Source: Trichobilharzia regenti
Lineage: Eukaryota > Platyhelminthes > Trematoda > Strigeidida > Schistosomatidae
DNA: 64,000 nucleotides
Direction of reading: 5' to 3'
Assembly: GCA_944472135.2 (NCBI GenBank)
Contig: OX235270.1
Coordinates: 141,747,632 to 141,811,631, forward strand
This document shows, in pieces, positions 40,301-45,087 of the stretch. The notes under the pieces are model-generated. The model saw only the letters and a list, made by a program, of their open reading frames with translations, was not told where the DNA came from and made no database searches. The position numbers and the translations under genes were made by a program. The stretch's first letter is position 1, and every line of letters starts with the position of its first letter.

Positions 40301-43300
40301 CCTATAGGGCATTGTGCGAAATTCCTAGTCGCGTGCGTGTTCAAGGATCATGTATGCAGAAAATGGAGACTGACTAATTCACTCTCTCTTCAGTGATGTC
40401 AATACTTCGATAGTTCAGTGATAGAATGCTGACTAGCCATCAGCACATATAGTTCCAGTTCAATTTTCACCCGCCTAGCTTACTAACCGGTGGTAAAGTC
40501 AAGGAAAAGAGGAAAGGCCAGGCATGAGACTGGCGGCCACAACCTACAAACAACATTACCACCACGGAAAATTTAATCCTAAAAATTTATGTTCCCATGA
40601 GGATGCAAAGGGATGAAAGAAAAACAAGATTATGAAAATGGGAATGATAGAAATTGTCAGTAACTTCTATCTGAACTATTACCTTGAAAAAATGATGAAA
40701 CACATTCTGAGTCTCTCCGTAGGTTACACCACATGCCACCACATAAGTGAGTAGTTTCAATTTATCCTAAAATAATAATAATAATAATAATATCATTATT
40801 TGAATAACTATGCATTACTTACTGTTTTTCCTTGTTGTATTACTGACTTCTCAGCAAGTATGTGTTCTTTGTAACTGGAATGTGCCTTTCTTCTCAGGTA
40901 ATCATCATCAGTGAACGGCATCTCTGGATCATTCTAGAATTTCGTCTACATGAGATACTTATGACGTAATAGAAAACCTACTGGATCTGGTAGTGAACTT
41001 TTTGCCCATGTCAACACCGATGAGATGAGGATAAATTGTTTTTGTGTGGCAAACTTATCAAGATTATCGTGTAGTTTTTCCAGTATCCATAAGGCCTCAT
41101 CAATTGCTTTACAATCATCTTTAATGTTGTAGATTATGTAGTCACACTGCATAACTTTTTCGATGAAATTCTCACGCTTTTCATCCTGTCAATAATGAAA
41201 TGATTAAAAGTAGAGTTAGTGAATAGAGAACTTGATTTAATCACATACAGGTTTTCTTGCGGGTAGAGTAGTGACTTCTTGTCAGGCCTTACAATTGCAT
41301 GATAAAATTATTGAGCATAGATATGCATTTCATATCAGTGTGGCTTGATATTACGAACTCTTTGAAGACACGTGATCGTTGACATAGCACAATTTGATTA
41401 TTGGTGATTAACAGAGCGATCTAGGATGTTGCTTTCATCTAATCTGGGATTTATCAACTAAGTGTTCCTCCATATCCGGTATTCCGACTGAGGCTAGAAC
41501 CCACAAGTCATAATTTCAGATGCTGTTAGGTGACTACAACCCCTCTTATAGTAGAAACAATGTAATCGCGCAGAAATTTTATTTTTCCAAGCCTTTTTCT
41601 GTTGACTGTGGCTAGCAGTGGAATTCAGAACACGCGTTTTCTCTGTCATTTTCCCACCAACCTACTCGATAGTACTTCATCATGATCGTTGCTGAATTTG
41701 AATCTCAGTAGAAACATCATAAGTCATTAAGAATGTAGCTTACATCCATCTGACAAGGATGGAATTAGCATCCTAAACTCTACCGCTAGTCACCATAAAT
41801 TAAACAAATTAGTATCTGTTTAAATTGACACAAAATAGTGGACCACACATGAAGTAATTATTTTCGTCTGATTTCGCTTGAAAGGTATGTAGTGTCATTT
41901 CTGCTTTAATTATTTAAAAACAAATTAGTCTATTCAATAAAAGTGTATGTAGAAAGACGCCGTTTATCTTAAGGATGTGATGTACTTGAGCAAATACACT
42001 TCGAACAATCTAACCACAAATATCTACTTGTCAAATCAATTTATAGAAAAAAATTAAAATAAACAAAATGATAAGGGCTTTAAGAATAAGAAGGACAATA
42101 ATCAAGGGTAATAAAAATTGTATTTGTGTATACATGTGGTGAGAGATGCTTAAATTTACAGACAACTATGGCTTAAGCTTATTTCACTACATACCCCTAA
42201 CGGCTTTTGTAGAAAATCTTGAAAACTGTTTTGACATTGAGCTTGTTGTCTGCATGCATCATGTGGTGTTTTCTATGGAGGAAGTTGATAGTCTGCCACA
42301 ATTCAATTATTCTTCAAGACACCTGGGTATATATGTCCTCTAACCCTGATGTGCGGCGTGTGATTACTCCTCCTTTTATGTGTTTAGCAGCGCACGTACA
42401 GATTTAAACGGGTATACAGAATACAATGTCACATAATGATGTATTCATTTGTGGGGTTTGTTGTGGAGCATGCTTTTGACTTCTTCACTGACACTATAGA
42501 CCAAACTGTATAGTAAGTTTTACAGGTGATATAACTTGGTTTGTCTTAAAATCCTACAACTTATTTCCCCACAATAAGGTTAATTGATGTAAACGCACTT
42601 CTTTAGGACGGAATAAACTATAGACTTTTAAACTAATTGACCTTAACGCCCGTTAAGAAACTCCGAAGGATGTTCATCTTCAACAAGATTATCCGTCAGT
42701 ATTACACATTCACTATCTATGTAGTGAGTTGTACCAATACTCTAAATCCTCTTATGTAAGAATTTTATCAGGCATCTCTTGTATTTTAATCGACGGAAAG
42801 TGTGAAAATTTATATACCACTATTTCCAGCTACGCCTTATGTAAGTGGACTACGTTATTAAGCCCTTCCCCCTTGAGTCAAAAATGCATCTAGGAATGCA
42901 AGTTGGTTGTAACTTCCTTCCTCATATGTAAGATCTTGATGATTTTGTCCAGAGTTAAATCTATCTAGTGGACCCGTATCATCTTTATCCATATTGCATA
43001 TCACAATAATGTCATCGGAGTATCTCCTATGTAAGAGCGCTTTAGTGATCAAATAGCCAGGCAGATTTCTAATGTAAGACGTACATATCAGCCAACAATA
43101 ACATTAAGTGACTTCCCGTAGAAAAGTCACTCACCTATCGACCATTCTAAGCTTCAAATGTGAAGTGGACGTTGTCAATACATAATAATAATAATAAATG
43201 AAATACGTAAGAGGAATTAGGAATAAAAGACAACTAGAAGATACATAGTAGCAAGGAATCTCAGCAGTCCTAATTAAATGTGCCTTATTAAACAAAGAGT

Positions 43301-45087
43301 TAACATTGAACGAGCGCACTTTTGTCTTTCATATTCATGTCAGCAAGTCCAAAAGTATCTTCCAAAGACAAATTATATAATTCGCTGCTTATTCGGTTTT
43401 ATGTATAGACTAACTGTTTGCCATTTTATTTGTGAGGAAATGATACAGTGACGGAATAAAGTATGGCGAATCGTCAGCTTTATGGATCTTGCGTAATCCA
43501 TAGAGGTGTGGAAAGTCAGATCCTATGGGTTCAGAGGACCAAACTCTTCTTCGTCAGTAGAATCCATGCTGTGAAATTCCACTAAATGAGATGTTACTTT
43601 TTCTTCTAATTTTCTAACATCATCAAATAGGACTTCAGCTATGAACTTACTTCCGTCACAAGAACAGAAATATAGTCGTCCGATAATCGTAGTTATCCAC
43701 TACAACTTTACCTTATCCAGTGTAAGATGATAGGATGATCATATCGGACCTACAATGAAGTTCTTTAGGGCTCTGAAGTGCATCAAAGTCAAACAATTTT
43801 TGTCTCCTGCCTGAATTACAGAATTTATTTGCTTCATCAACAAAATTAGCTTTCATTCAGCTTTAGTCCTCTATTGAAGCAGGGAATAAAAAACTCAGCT
43901 GATCATAGTAATTTCCAAATTGGTAATCGATAGGTAAACCAGGAATTTCGGTTTGTGGTATGGTAACTAATATTCCTAGAGTATGATATAAATTAGCTCA
44001 CACTGTCAATAAAAATTGGATATGTTATTCTAACAGTTATTTTGTCATGCATTAGGTTTGGAAAATTTCGAAGTGAAGGATGAATGTTGTAGGCACTTCA
44101 CTTAATACTCCTTTTCTTTTTGGAAGCATATCTTAAATTATAAATATTTCACAATTTAAAATAGAGTCATGAATTATGGTTATGTTTGGTTGCTTCGAGT
44201 TTGGTCAAACTTGTCGCCTTCCCCACGAAAGAGTGACAAATGGTTACACTTAACACAGTAAAGATAATAATAGATATCAGAAAGTTGTAACATAATAACT
44301 GACCCTCAACTTAGTAACGCAAAAAAGCATTGGTTGAGGTTAATATACCCTATTAGAGAATCCAAGGAATTTGGCAGAGTTTCAGGGTATTCAAGACATA
44401 TAATATAAATTCCCTACATTTTCGCTCAAATGTTTACGCTGATTTGCCTTCGTGACCCTTAAATTACACACAAACTGTTCACTTAGTGGTTTCTGCAGGA
44501 GAGTGATAAAGCCGGAGACCTATCTTTCTACAAACGGTCTGTGATGCCTATTTTGGGAATCATATAATTCCATTTCAACTACCATAGTCATTCATTCTAA
44601 AATGAAATTAATTCAAACCAAAAGCCTTACTGGTGCGTATAATATTAAATGAAATGTCTATTATACGACTGTAAAGGTCTAAGAAATTGCATATTTCATT
44701 GACTTAATCACTAGTGGCCTACCAGAATAAATCGTTACTTCTATAATATTTCTTCTGTTCACAAATAAGTAAGAATAAAAAGAGCTTTCAATTCTGTTTT
44801 GTGGACTTACCAACGCTATAATATTAACGAAATCTGGAGTATGTTTTACCCCTTCATCTGAGGTACCGTATACTGTATATCCCTGAATAACACCTGGTGG
44901 CTTGGTTTCCTCTTCGTTTTCCTCCTCCATAGCCTCTTCATCTTCATTTTTTGAGGATTTTCCTACTGAAGATTGTGTCAAGAACTAAGAATGAAGGATT
45001 TCTAAATTTCAATACCTGTGCGATATTATATTCATCATATCTGTTAACATTTGCAATAAAAACCTTTGGACTTTTTGATGTATTCAT
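1..45087 (-). CDS. AK7: Adenylate kinase 7, 15 exons, 3' end outside the window
   Basis: AK7 is a long adenylate kinase of motile cilia and flagella that interconverts ATP, ADP and AMP near the axoneme. The spliced order seen is 45016-45087, 44811-44984, 40982-41185, 40823-40933, 40683-40766, 37397-37482, 31124-31214, 28834-28911, 27863-28012, 22606-22734, 20488-20651, 15345-15445, 12118-12695, 8647-8844, 1-37 (all minus). The N-terminal ~345 residues match the Rossmann-like region of AK7 ([35 protein letters not shown]). The kinase part has the P-loop GPPASGKT at residues 358-365, the [12 protein letters not shown] segment at 461-472 and a lid-side [13 protein letters not shown] segment. A Glu/Lys-rich coiled coil follows (exons 14-15). 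Acidic runs occur in exons 2 and 13. The start ATG has an in-frame TGA 18 bp upstream. Assignment rests on end-to-end collinearity with animal AK7; exon borders are my inference from splice sites and phase. Confidence 0.93.
48..569. other. Intron 14, unassigned
   Basis: This part of the 8.6-kb AK7 intron 14 has no open frame or repeat that I can name. Sequence around 350-420 looks like old tRNA-SINE-like DNA but is too degraded to call. Confidence 0.4.
570..800 (-). repeat. tRNA-derived SINE, degraded (family S4)
   Basis: On the minus strand a tRNA-like head with a degraded B box (gggatctaacccc on the plus strand) is followed by a body (GAGACTAGCAACC, CTGCAACCGAAACTTCAGAGCT, tail rich in A). 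The same body occurs at 3895, 5594, 7150, 37160, 39060 and 40395. Confidence 0.6.
801..1335 (+). mobile_element. Non-LTR retrotransposon 3' end with ATT tail
   Basis: A non-coding 3' region ending in aaagtaaaccattattatt and an (ATT)n tract. A second, clearly related copy lies at 30085-30478, which supports a 5'-truncated LINE tail rather than unique intron. Confidence 0.6.
1345..2300 (-). mobile_element. Penelope-like element fragment (RT end plus GIY-YIG)
   Basis: On the minus strand the RT motif [12 protein letters not shown] and the downstream block IQFTLEREG are followed by a frame (1367-1822, 151 codons) with the inter-domain linker and a GIY-YIG-type nuclease ([20 protein letters not shown] and ISEHLPNH). 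Frame breaks in the RT part and the lack of a complete RT show a dead 5'-truncated copy. It belongs to a different PLE lineage from the copies at 42-51 kb. Confidence 0.75.
2330..3570 (+). mobile_element. RTE-clade non-LTR fragment (SR2-like), 5' truncated
   Basis: Nucleotide sequence matches, in opposite orientation, the RTE copies at 17541 and 32496. It contains the RT segments [19 protein letters not shown] and LDFADDKCL in broken frames, and ends at a (TAA)n tail at 3564. The poly-CAA stretch near 2885 (read as poly-Gln in one frame) is part of this element. Multiple frameshifts make it non-functional. Confidence 0.75.
3895..4065 (+). repeat. SINE family S4, interrupted at 4065
   Basis: A tRNA-like head (B-box-like ggtttcgacccgggcc) and body (gaggctagcaacccc) stop at aataagcacgatt, then resume at 5581-5593 with aataaacacgatt and the rest of the SINE (gctaccgaaacttcaagc to gggaacttgaaggaa). 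The SINE was therefore split by the 4066-5580 insertion. Confidence 0.65.
4416..4608. repeat. Inner palindrome of the foldback insertion
   Basis: The arm gtttataagattaagatttg / ttcagcgagttgagatcact at 4418 recurs inverted at 4544-4600 (gatctcaactcactgaacaa, atcttaatcttataaac). A ~75-bp loop holds aattcagttaccaaggtagt. Confidence 0.75.
4611..4800 (-). repeat. Sm-alpha-type hammerhead SINE, minus copy
   Basis: A tRNA-derived pol III head (A-box-like GTCTAGTGGATAACGC and B box GGGTTCGAGCC on the minus strand) followed by a hammerhead domain. It mirrors the plus copy at 4803 almost base for base, so the two form a perfect head-to-head palindrome around 4801. Confidence 0.85.
4641..4685 (-). ncRNA. 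Hammerhead ribozyme, inverted copy
   Basis: Mirror of the plus copy: CTGACGA is the complement of 4673-4679, GAAA that of 4655-4658, and cleavage is predicted between 4647 and 4646. A transcript through the whole palindrome would pair the two ribozymes with each other instead of folding each core. Confidence 0.85.
4803..5095 (+). repeat. Sm-alpha-type hammerhead SINE, plus copy
   Basis: The order is A box (gtggtctagtggataacgc), B box (gggttcgagcc), hammerhead (4912-4957) and a tail with gccgacatgtcaacgtgaga and cggtccaatcaatcgacggg. Short A-rich sequence follows. The family is known from schistosomes as a SINE-like element that carries a self-cleaving ribozyme. Confidence 0.87.
4912..4957 (+). 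ncRNA. Hammerhead ribozyme (canonical core)
   Basis: The core CTGACGA (4918-4924) and GAAA (4939-4942) enclose helix II GTCC/GGAC with loop CAAATA. Helix I pairs ATCCAG (4912-4917) with CTGGAT (4951-4956). Helix III is the minimal self-complementary TGCGCA. The predicted cleavage follows AUC at 4950. All invariant core bases are present, so self-cleavage of a transcript is likely. Confidence 0.88.
5594..5663 (+). repeat. SINE family S4, 3' remainder
   Basis: Continuation of the SINE begun at 3895: gctaccgaaacttcaagcc, tatgttccactgggaacttg, aaggaa and an A-run. Confidence 0.6.
5940..6440 (-). mobile_element. Possible PLE 3' fragment (nuclease C-terminus)
   Basis: A 68-codon frame (6234-6440) reads [20 protein letters not shown] followed by RNDGLK, which resembles the C-terminal end of PLE GIY-YIG nucleases (EAFHI...P.LNR..G). 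No RT or catalytic GIY-YIG part is visible, so the call is tentative. Confidence 0.4.
6450..7149. other. Unassigned intron, one GT microsatellite
   Basis: No gene is visible. A short (GT)n run lies at 6763-6780. The phrase cctgaagaagatccagttg at 6471 recurs in diverged form (inverted) near 61950 and looks like a LINE or PLE tail. Confidence 0.4.
7150..7395 (-). repeat. tRNA-derived SINE (family S4), near complete
   Basis: Minus strand: tRNA-like head with A box (GGCATAGCGGTTAAGACGC) and B box (GGTTCGATCC), then the body GAGGCTAGCAACCCC and CTGCTACAGAAATTTCAAGC, ending GTTCCAATGGGAACG. The head resembles that of SINE family S3 while the body is that of S4. Confidence 0.7.
7856..8036 (-). repeat. 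tRNA-derived SINE (family S3), full length
   Basis: Minus strand: GCGTCGGTGGCACAGTGGTT (A box), GGGGTTCGAGCCC (B box), then the body ACACCTGATATCTATGGTCG and CCAAAAATACAGTGTGGAAT, ending in GTAATCAAA. Other copies: 15576, 18031, 27612, 28605 and 32816. Apparent ORFs here are translations of the SINE. Confidence 0.85.
8060..8345 (+). pseudogene. PLE GIY-YIG endonuclease remnant
   Basis: Reading the plus strand gives [27 protein letters not shown] and [20 protein letters not shown], the zinc-finger-like CxC and C-terminal helix blocks of a PLE GIY-YIG nuclease. A stop breaks the frame after the catalytic strand. It sits between the inverted termini of the 7581-8610 insertion. Confidence 0.6.
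8647..8844 (-). CDS. AK7: AK7 exon 14 (residues 675-740)
   Basis: A 66-codon phase-0 exon ([39 protein letters not shown] and a charged coiled coil to RIKEW). [13 protein letters not shown] matches the AK7 end of the kinase domain; the rest is the Glu/Lys/Arg-rich helix that precedes the C-terminal DPY30-like motif in this family. Confidence 0.92.
8845..9769. other. Intron 13 segment, unassigned
   Basis: No gene or named repeat is visible. A 65-codon frame at 9487 has no recognisable domain. Confidence 0.4.
9770..10100 (+). repeat. Degraded hammerhead SINE, tail then body
   Basis: A tail-like part (cgacatgtcagcagagaccg at 9790) is followed by a body (tgattgaaactatagga, caatgggaacaccatcactca, gtaacattcgtcctg at ~9943-10065). 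This order suggests adjacent head-to-tail units. The hammerhead core is destroyed (no CTGANGA). Confidence 0.5.
10470..10625. repeat. 155-bp imperfect palindrome
   Basis: The arm aaaagaacaagaagttcagt ... gcgatttcattctca (10470-10521) recurs inverted as tgagaatgaaatcgcc ... gaacttcttgttcttttc (10570-10625). The loop is ~50 bp. A diverged piece (gcgattttacagcttgagaa, tgatatcgccgaaaa) occurs near 3613, so this is a dispersed element. Confidence 0.65.
10640..12117. other. Intron 13 segment next to exon 13, unassigned
   Basis: No gene found on either strand and no repeat that I can match with confidence. Confidence 0.4.
12118..12695 (-). CDS. AK7: AK7 exon 13 (residues 482-674)
   Basis: The largest exon (578 bp). 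It opens with a Gly/Glu-rich stretch ([20 protein letters not shown]), continues into [20 protein letters not shown] and the lid-side [19 protein letters not shown], has a Pro/Ser-rich linker, and ends VNIMTDESE at the donor GTGAGT (phase 0). The open frame runs on past the donor to a stop at 12064 but the next exon continues the AK7 homology, so the splice is preferred. Confidence 0.92.
12890..13890 (+). mobile_element. Non-LTR retrotransposon RT C-terminal fragment
   Basis: Plus strand reads [19 protein letters not shown] (RT motif C, ADD), [14 protein letters not shown] and [20 protein letters not shown], then [17 protein letters not shown], with several stops and frame changes. These are RT motifs C to E and the post-RT region of a LINE. 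A further degraded copy of the tail lies at 25735-26000. Confidence 0.7.
13891..15344. other. Intron 12 segment with degraded repeats
   Basis: A short (TA)n run lies at 14156-14170 and a SINE-like B box (gaattcgatcctc) near 14193. The stretch 14520-14610 shares phrases (catatgaagac, gtcgg, caccA) with 29840-29870, indicating another unclassified repeat. No coding potential seen. Confidence 0.35.
15345..15445 (-). CDS. AK7: AK7 exon 12 (residues 448-482)
   Basis: A 101-bp exon with [20 protein letters not shown] then [13 protein letters not shown], phase 2 to phase 1. [11 protein letters not shown] is the adenylate kinase GYILDGFP motif (conserved Asp of the Walker B position), with Tyr replacing Phe. 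Confidence 0.93.
15576..15690 (+). repeat. SINE family S3, body only
   Basis: acgcacacctgatatctatg to caagctgtagtcaaa matches the S3 body; the tRNA head is missing. Confidence 0.75.
16310..16700 (+). mobile_element. RTE-clade 3' end fragment
   Basis: Matches the 3' ends of the RTE copies at 3220-3570 (plus) and 17541 (minus): ctcaagatcagatggcca to gaagccttatgttcttctag, ending in (AAT)n at 16688-16706. Coding frame is broken. Confidence 0.75.
17050..17155 (-). repeat. SINE family S3, diverged body
   Basis: Matches the S3 body with many substitutions (acacagtattttgttacaag, aatttagcaggccgacca). Confidence 0.55.
17658..17826. mobile_element. Short non-coding insertion with 12-bp duplication
   Basis: Absent from the otherwise near-identical copy at ~32608. 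It is flanked by tttcatctcctc (17646-17657) and tttccatctcctc (17826-17838), a likely target duplication. Inside, attgtggataagat and atcttgtccacaat form inverted repeats (17660 and 17764). Related pieces occur at 32050 and 38160-38290. Confidence 0.6.
18031..18222 (-). repeat. SINE family S3 inside RTE copy
   Basis: Head GTGTCGATGGCACAGTGGTT, B box GGGGTTCGATCCC and the full S3 body on the minus strand. Confidence 0.82.
19041..19770. other. Intron 11 segment, unassigned
   Basis: No gene and no named repeat. A 65-codon frame at 19497 shows nothing recognisable. Confidence 0.35.
19771..20150 (-). repeat. tRNA SINE with hammerhead-like core (family S2)
   Basis: Minus strand: tRNA-like head GTGGCTTAATGGTACACGAG (A box) and GGGTTCGAACCC (B box), then CTGATGA (complement of 19909-19915), GTCC-CAAACTA-GGAC, GAAA (19887-19890) and the tail GGTTTTCCAATGGTTCTCTA. 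A 3-nt insert (ACA) separates CTGATGA from helix II, so this copy is probably inactive. Confidence 0.7.
20200..20450 (+). repeat. Degraded Sm-alpha-type SINE, tail then body
   Basis: A tail part (ccgacatatcaactgagacc, 20239) precedes a body with gtgggtaatgcc, tcgcgaataggacaaaatgc and gtatcctgga. The hammerhead core is mutated (no CTGANGA, GAAA changed to CAAA). Confidence 0.55.
20488..20651 (-). CDS. AK7: AK7 exon 11 (residues 394-448)
   Basis: A 164-bp exon ([20 protein letters not shown] to GRLGLEYVT) ending in phase 2 at the donor GTGAGT. It covers the acidic variable loop and the helix before the second kinase motif; [18 protein letters not shown] aligns with the equivalent AK7 helix. 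Confidence 0.88.
20660..21790. other. Intron 10 segment, unassigned
   Basis: No coding potential. The region around 20790-21020 resembles old LINE sequence on base phrases (gaagtctagatgaatgc) but I could not assign it. Confidence 0.3.
21793..21832 (+). repeat. SINE family S3, head fragment
   Basis: gcgtcggtggcacagcggtt and aggacgcttgccgacca match the S3 tRNA head; the rest is absent. Confidence 0.6.
22318..22445 (+). repeat. SINE family S2, degraded head
   Basis: gtagctcaagaggttagcag ... gtaaccagaaggtc resembles the S2 head; a remnant of the hammerhead helix II (agtcccaaactga) follows. Confidence 0.45.
22606..22734 (-). CDS. AK7: AK7 exon 10, P-loop (residues 351-393)
   Basis: A 43-codon phase-0 exon carrying the Walker A/P-loop [18 protein letters not shown] (residues 358 onward) that binds the nucleotide phosphates, followed by [18 protein letters not shown] at the start of the NMP-binding region. 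All P-loop residues needed for a nucleoside monophosphate kinase are present. Confidence 0.95.
22736..24130. other. Intron 9, left part: degraded repeats
   Basis: 22800-23170 carries LINE-like 3' text (gagcagattagccgataacc) in broken form. Near 23355-23375 a minus-strand hammerhead remnant (complement of gactcgtcagttggat) survives without its GAAA. No gene. Confidence 0.35.
24137..25420 (-). mobile_element. Diverged RTE-clade fragment
   Basis: Minus strand reads [40 protein letters not shown] (RT motif A region), then [20 protein letters not shown] beyond motif C, in several frames. It is collinear with, but clearly older than, the RTE copies at 17541 and 32496. Confidence 0.7.
25735..26000 (+). 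mobile_element. Degraded LINE tail
   Basis: Matches, with many changes, 13430-13810 of the LINE fragment at 12890 (aatcaatcgatgaagttatg, aaactttattgatcgac, caatagagtaaatgca). Confidence 0.5.
26005..27611. other. Intron 9, AT-rich unassigned stretch
   Basis: Contains (TA)n and (GT)n runs at 26138-26168 and 26430-26444. The 26280-26660 part looks LTR-like in composition but has no matching partner in the window. No gene. Confidence 0.3.
27612..27800 (-). repeat. tRNA-derived SINE (family S3), full length
   Basis: Head GTGCGTCGGTGGCACAGTGG, B box GGGGTTCGAGCCC and complete body ending GTAATCAAAAAAAA. It lies 63 bp beyond the donor of AK7 exon 9. Confidence 0.85.
27863..28012 (-). CDS. AK7: AK7 exon 9 (residues 301-350)
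   Basis: A 50-codon phase-0 exon ([20 protein letters not shown] to [10 protein letters not shown]) with acceptor TTTAG and donor GTAAGT. The [17 protein letters not shown] block is a strong AK7 signature immediately before the kinase domain. Confidence 0.93.
28337..28366. repeat. (AAT)n microsatellite
   Basis: About ten uninterrupted AAT units. Confidence 0.9.
28375..28510 (-). repeat. SINE family S2, degraded, hammerhead remnant
   Basis: Complement of tttcatcctagtttgggac is GTCCCAAACTAGGATGAAA, the S2 helix II and GAAA with one change; CTGATGA is mutated to CTGAGGC. Confidence 0.5.
28605..28772 (+). repeat. tRNA-derived SINE (family S3), plus strand
   Basis: cagtggttaggactctcact, B box ggttcgatcccc and full body ending gttgtaatcaaa. 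Confidence 0.8.
28834..28911 (-). CDS. AK7: AK7 exon 8 (residues 275-300)
   Basis: A 26-codon phase-0 exon ([26 protein letters not shown]) between acceptor TTTCAG and donor GTAGGT, collinear with the AK7 segment between the Rossmann-like domain and the helical linker. Confidence 0.87.
28930..30080. other. Intron 7 segment, unassigned
   Basis: No gene. 29840-29870 shares short phrases with 14520-14610 (see there), a hint of an unclassified dispersed repeat. Confidence 0.3.
30085..30478 (+). mobile_element. Non-LTR 3' end with ATT tail
   Basis: Close relative of 801-1335 with an internal deletion; ends gggaataaagtaaatcatta and (ATT)n. Confidence 0.65.
31124..31214 (-). CDS. AK7: AK7 exon 7 (residues 244-274)
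   Basis: A 91-bp exon starting with one base that completes the Ser codon of exon 6, then [20 protein letters not shown] and [10 protein letters not shown], ending in phase 0 at [24 protein letters not shown] matches the AK7 segment around the last strand of the N-terminal domain. Confidence 0.9.
31318..31720 (-). repeat. SINE family S2, second long copy
   Basis: Near-identical to 19771-20150. B box GGGTTCGAACCC is intact on the minus strand. The hammerhead part keeps GGAC-GAAACAGCTGTC and CAGTACTCC but CTGATGA is changed to CTGAATA. Confidence 0.75.
31725..31895 (+). repeat. SINE family S2, truncated and self-inverted copy
   Basis: Starts like the minus-strand tail (attcaagtgttggtttgtag, ggatttcac) and then switches at about 31775 to the plus-strand 3' part (agtcctaaactaggacgaaa, cagctgttcaatactccc, ctcatgatgaaatcctg). 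The result is a foldback next to the full copy. Confidence 0.6.
32816..32995 (-). repeat. SINE family S3 inside RTE copy
   Basis: Same position and nearly the same sequence as the SINE at 18031. B box GGGGTTCGAACCCC is intact. Confidence 0.82.
33645..34607 (-). pseudogene. RTE linker and RT N-terminal part (320 codons)
   Basis: The longest open frame of this RTE copy. It runs from the post-endonuclease linker into [20 protein letters not shown] (motif 1), [20 protein letters not shown] (motif 2), [12 protein letters not shown] and [10 protein letters not shown] (motif A with F.DSEKAF). The ADD motif lies downstream in another frame (33173-33385), so the polymerase is broken. Confidence 0.75.
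35412..37149. other. Intron 6 segment, one tRNA-like remnant
   Basis: A tRNA-like stretch lies at 36163-36238 (gatgaggtggtcaagtgctt; B box actggttcgattccc), probably a SINE head. The overlapping 122-codon frame at 36105 starts inside it and shows no domain, so I do not call a gene. Confidence 0.4.
37155..37380 (+). repeat. SINE family S4, diverged
   Basis: Head gtcggtagtacagtgagtgg, body gttgtgaggctaacaccctt, cacagctactggaactttag; it stops 17 bp beyond the end of AK7 exon 6, inside its donor-side intron. Confidence 0.55.
37397..37482 (-). CDS. AK7: AK7 exon 6 (residues 216-244)
   Basis: An 86-bp exon ([20 protein letters not shown], then TIHLRDLT) that ends in phase 2 at [28 protein letters not shown] matches the AK7 block before the helix that follows. 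It lies in a 9-kb stretch otherwise made of repeats. Confidence 0.9.
37483..39050. other. Intron 5 segment, unassigned
   Basis: Apart from the hairpin at 38205-38292 no structure or gene is visible. Confidence 0.35.
38205..38292. repeat. Hairpin-forming inverted repeat
   Basis: tgtatcacacagcgaaacag / tattat pairs with ataatactttttcactgtg / tgataca around a ~30-nt loop (aactggatgacgtttcaaat). The flank aaaacttaggcactgtggta and the loop are related to the 17658-17826 insertion. Confidence 0.6.
39055..39375 (+). repeat. SINE family S4 with tRNA-Gln-like head
   Basis: The head gcttggtgtagtggctagcg, ctctggattctgaatccagc has a complete anticodon arm with CTG (Gln), but the T arm and acceptor do not pair, so it is a SINE head rather than a tRNA gene. 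The body (gctagcaactaaaccca, aacttcagaactaaaact, ccactaggaatgtaaaggaa) is S4. Confidence 0.65.
40395..40615 (+). repeat. SINE family S4, diverged
   Basis: Head gatagttcagtgatagaatg, body gcatgagactggcggccaca, end tgttcccatgaggatgcaaa. Confidence 0.5.
40683..40766 (-). CDS. AK7: AK7 exon 5 (residues 188-215)
   Basis: A 28-codon phase-0 exon, [18 protein letters not shown] through HHFFK, with acceptor TTTTAG and donor [17 protein letters not shown] is a conserved strand-turn of the AK7 N-terminal domain. Confidence 0.9.
40823..40933 (-). CDS. AK7: AK7 exon 4 (residues 151-187)
   Basis: A 37-codon exon ([20 protein letters not shown] and onwards to VIQQGKT), phase 0, between acceptor TTCTAG and donor GTAAGT. 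The [11 protein letters not shown] block is collinear with the same block in animal AK7. The next intron is 56 bp. Confidence 0.92.
40982..41185 (-). CDS. AK7: AK7 exon 3 (residues 83-150)
   Basis: The 68-codon exon begins [20 protein letters not shown] and ends [10 protein letters not shown], phase 0 on both sides, with acceptor TTGACAG and donor [14 protein letters not shown] and [13 protein letters not shown] are conserved AK7 Rossmann-region strands. The next intron is only 48 bp. Confidence 0.93.
41440..41810. repeat. Degraded hammerhead SINE pair, inverted
   Basis: Minus-oriented remains (actgaggctagaacccacaa; ggctagcagtggaattcaga) are followed by plus-oriented remains (gaatttgaatctcagtagaa, cagctt-like and catccatctgacaaggatgg, ctctaccgctagtcaccat). 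The layout recalls the intact pair at 4611-5095, but both cores are lost. Confidence 0.5.
41914..43950 (-). mobile_element. Degraded Penelope-like element
   Basis: The left edge (taaaaacaaattagtctatt) resembles the PLE terminal module. On the minus strand, reading from the right: [17 protein letters not shown] (RT), [20 protein letters not shown] (motif C as YSDD) and [12 protein letters not shown] at 42858-43052, a linker, and nuclease remains at 42146-42400. Frames are broken throughout. Confidence 0.72.
43951..44810. other. Intron 2 segment next to exon 2, unassigned
   Basis: No gene or repeat recognised. Confidence 0.35.
44811..44984 (-). CDS. AK7: AK7 exon 2 (residues 25-82)
   Basis: This 58-codon phase-0 exon starts [11 protein letters not shown] and ends DFVNIIAL at the donor GTAAGT. 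It contains the acidic stretch [14 protein letters not shown] that is also present, in variable form, at this place in other AK7 proteins. The following intron is 3.6 kb and holds a degraded Penelope-like copy. Confidence 0.9.
45016..45087 (-). CDS. AK7: AK7 exon 1 (residues 1-24)
   Basis: The exon encodes [16 protein letters not shown] and ends in phase 0 at CACAG|GTATT. The KVFIANV segment matches the start of the AK7 N-terminal domain. The next intron is 31 bp long (44985-45015), typical of the tiny 5' introns of schistosome genes. An in-frame stop lies just upstream of the ATG, so no longer N-terminus is possible without another exon. Confidence 0.88.
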
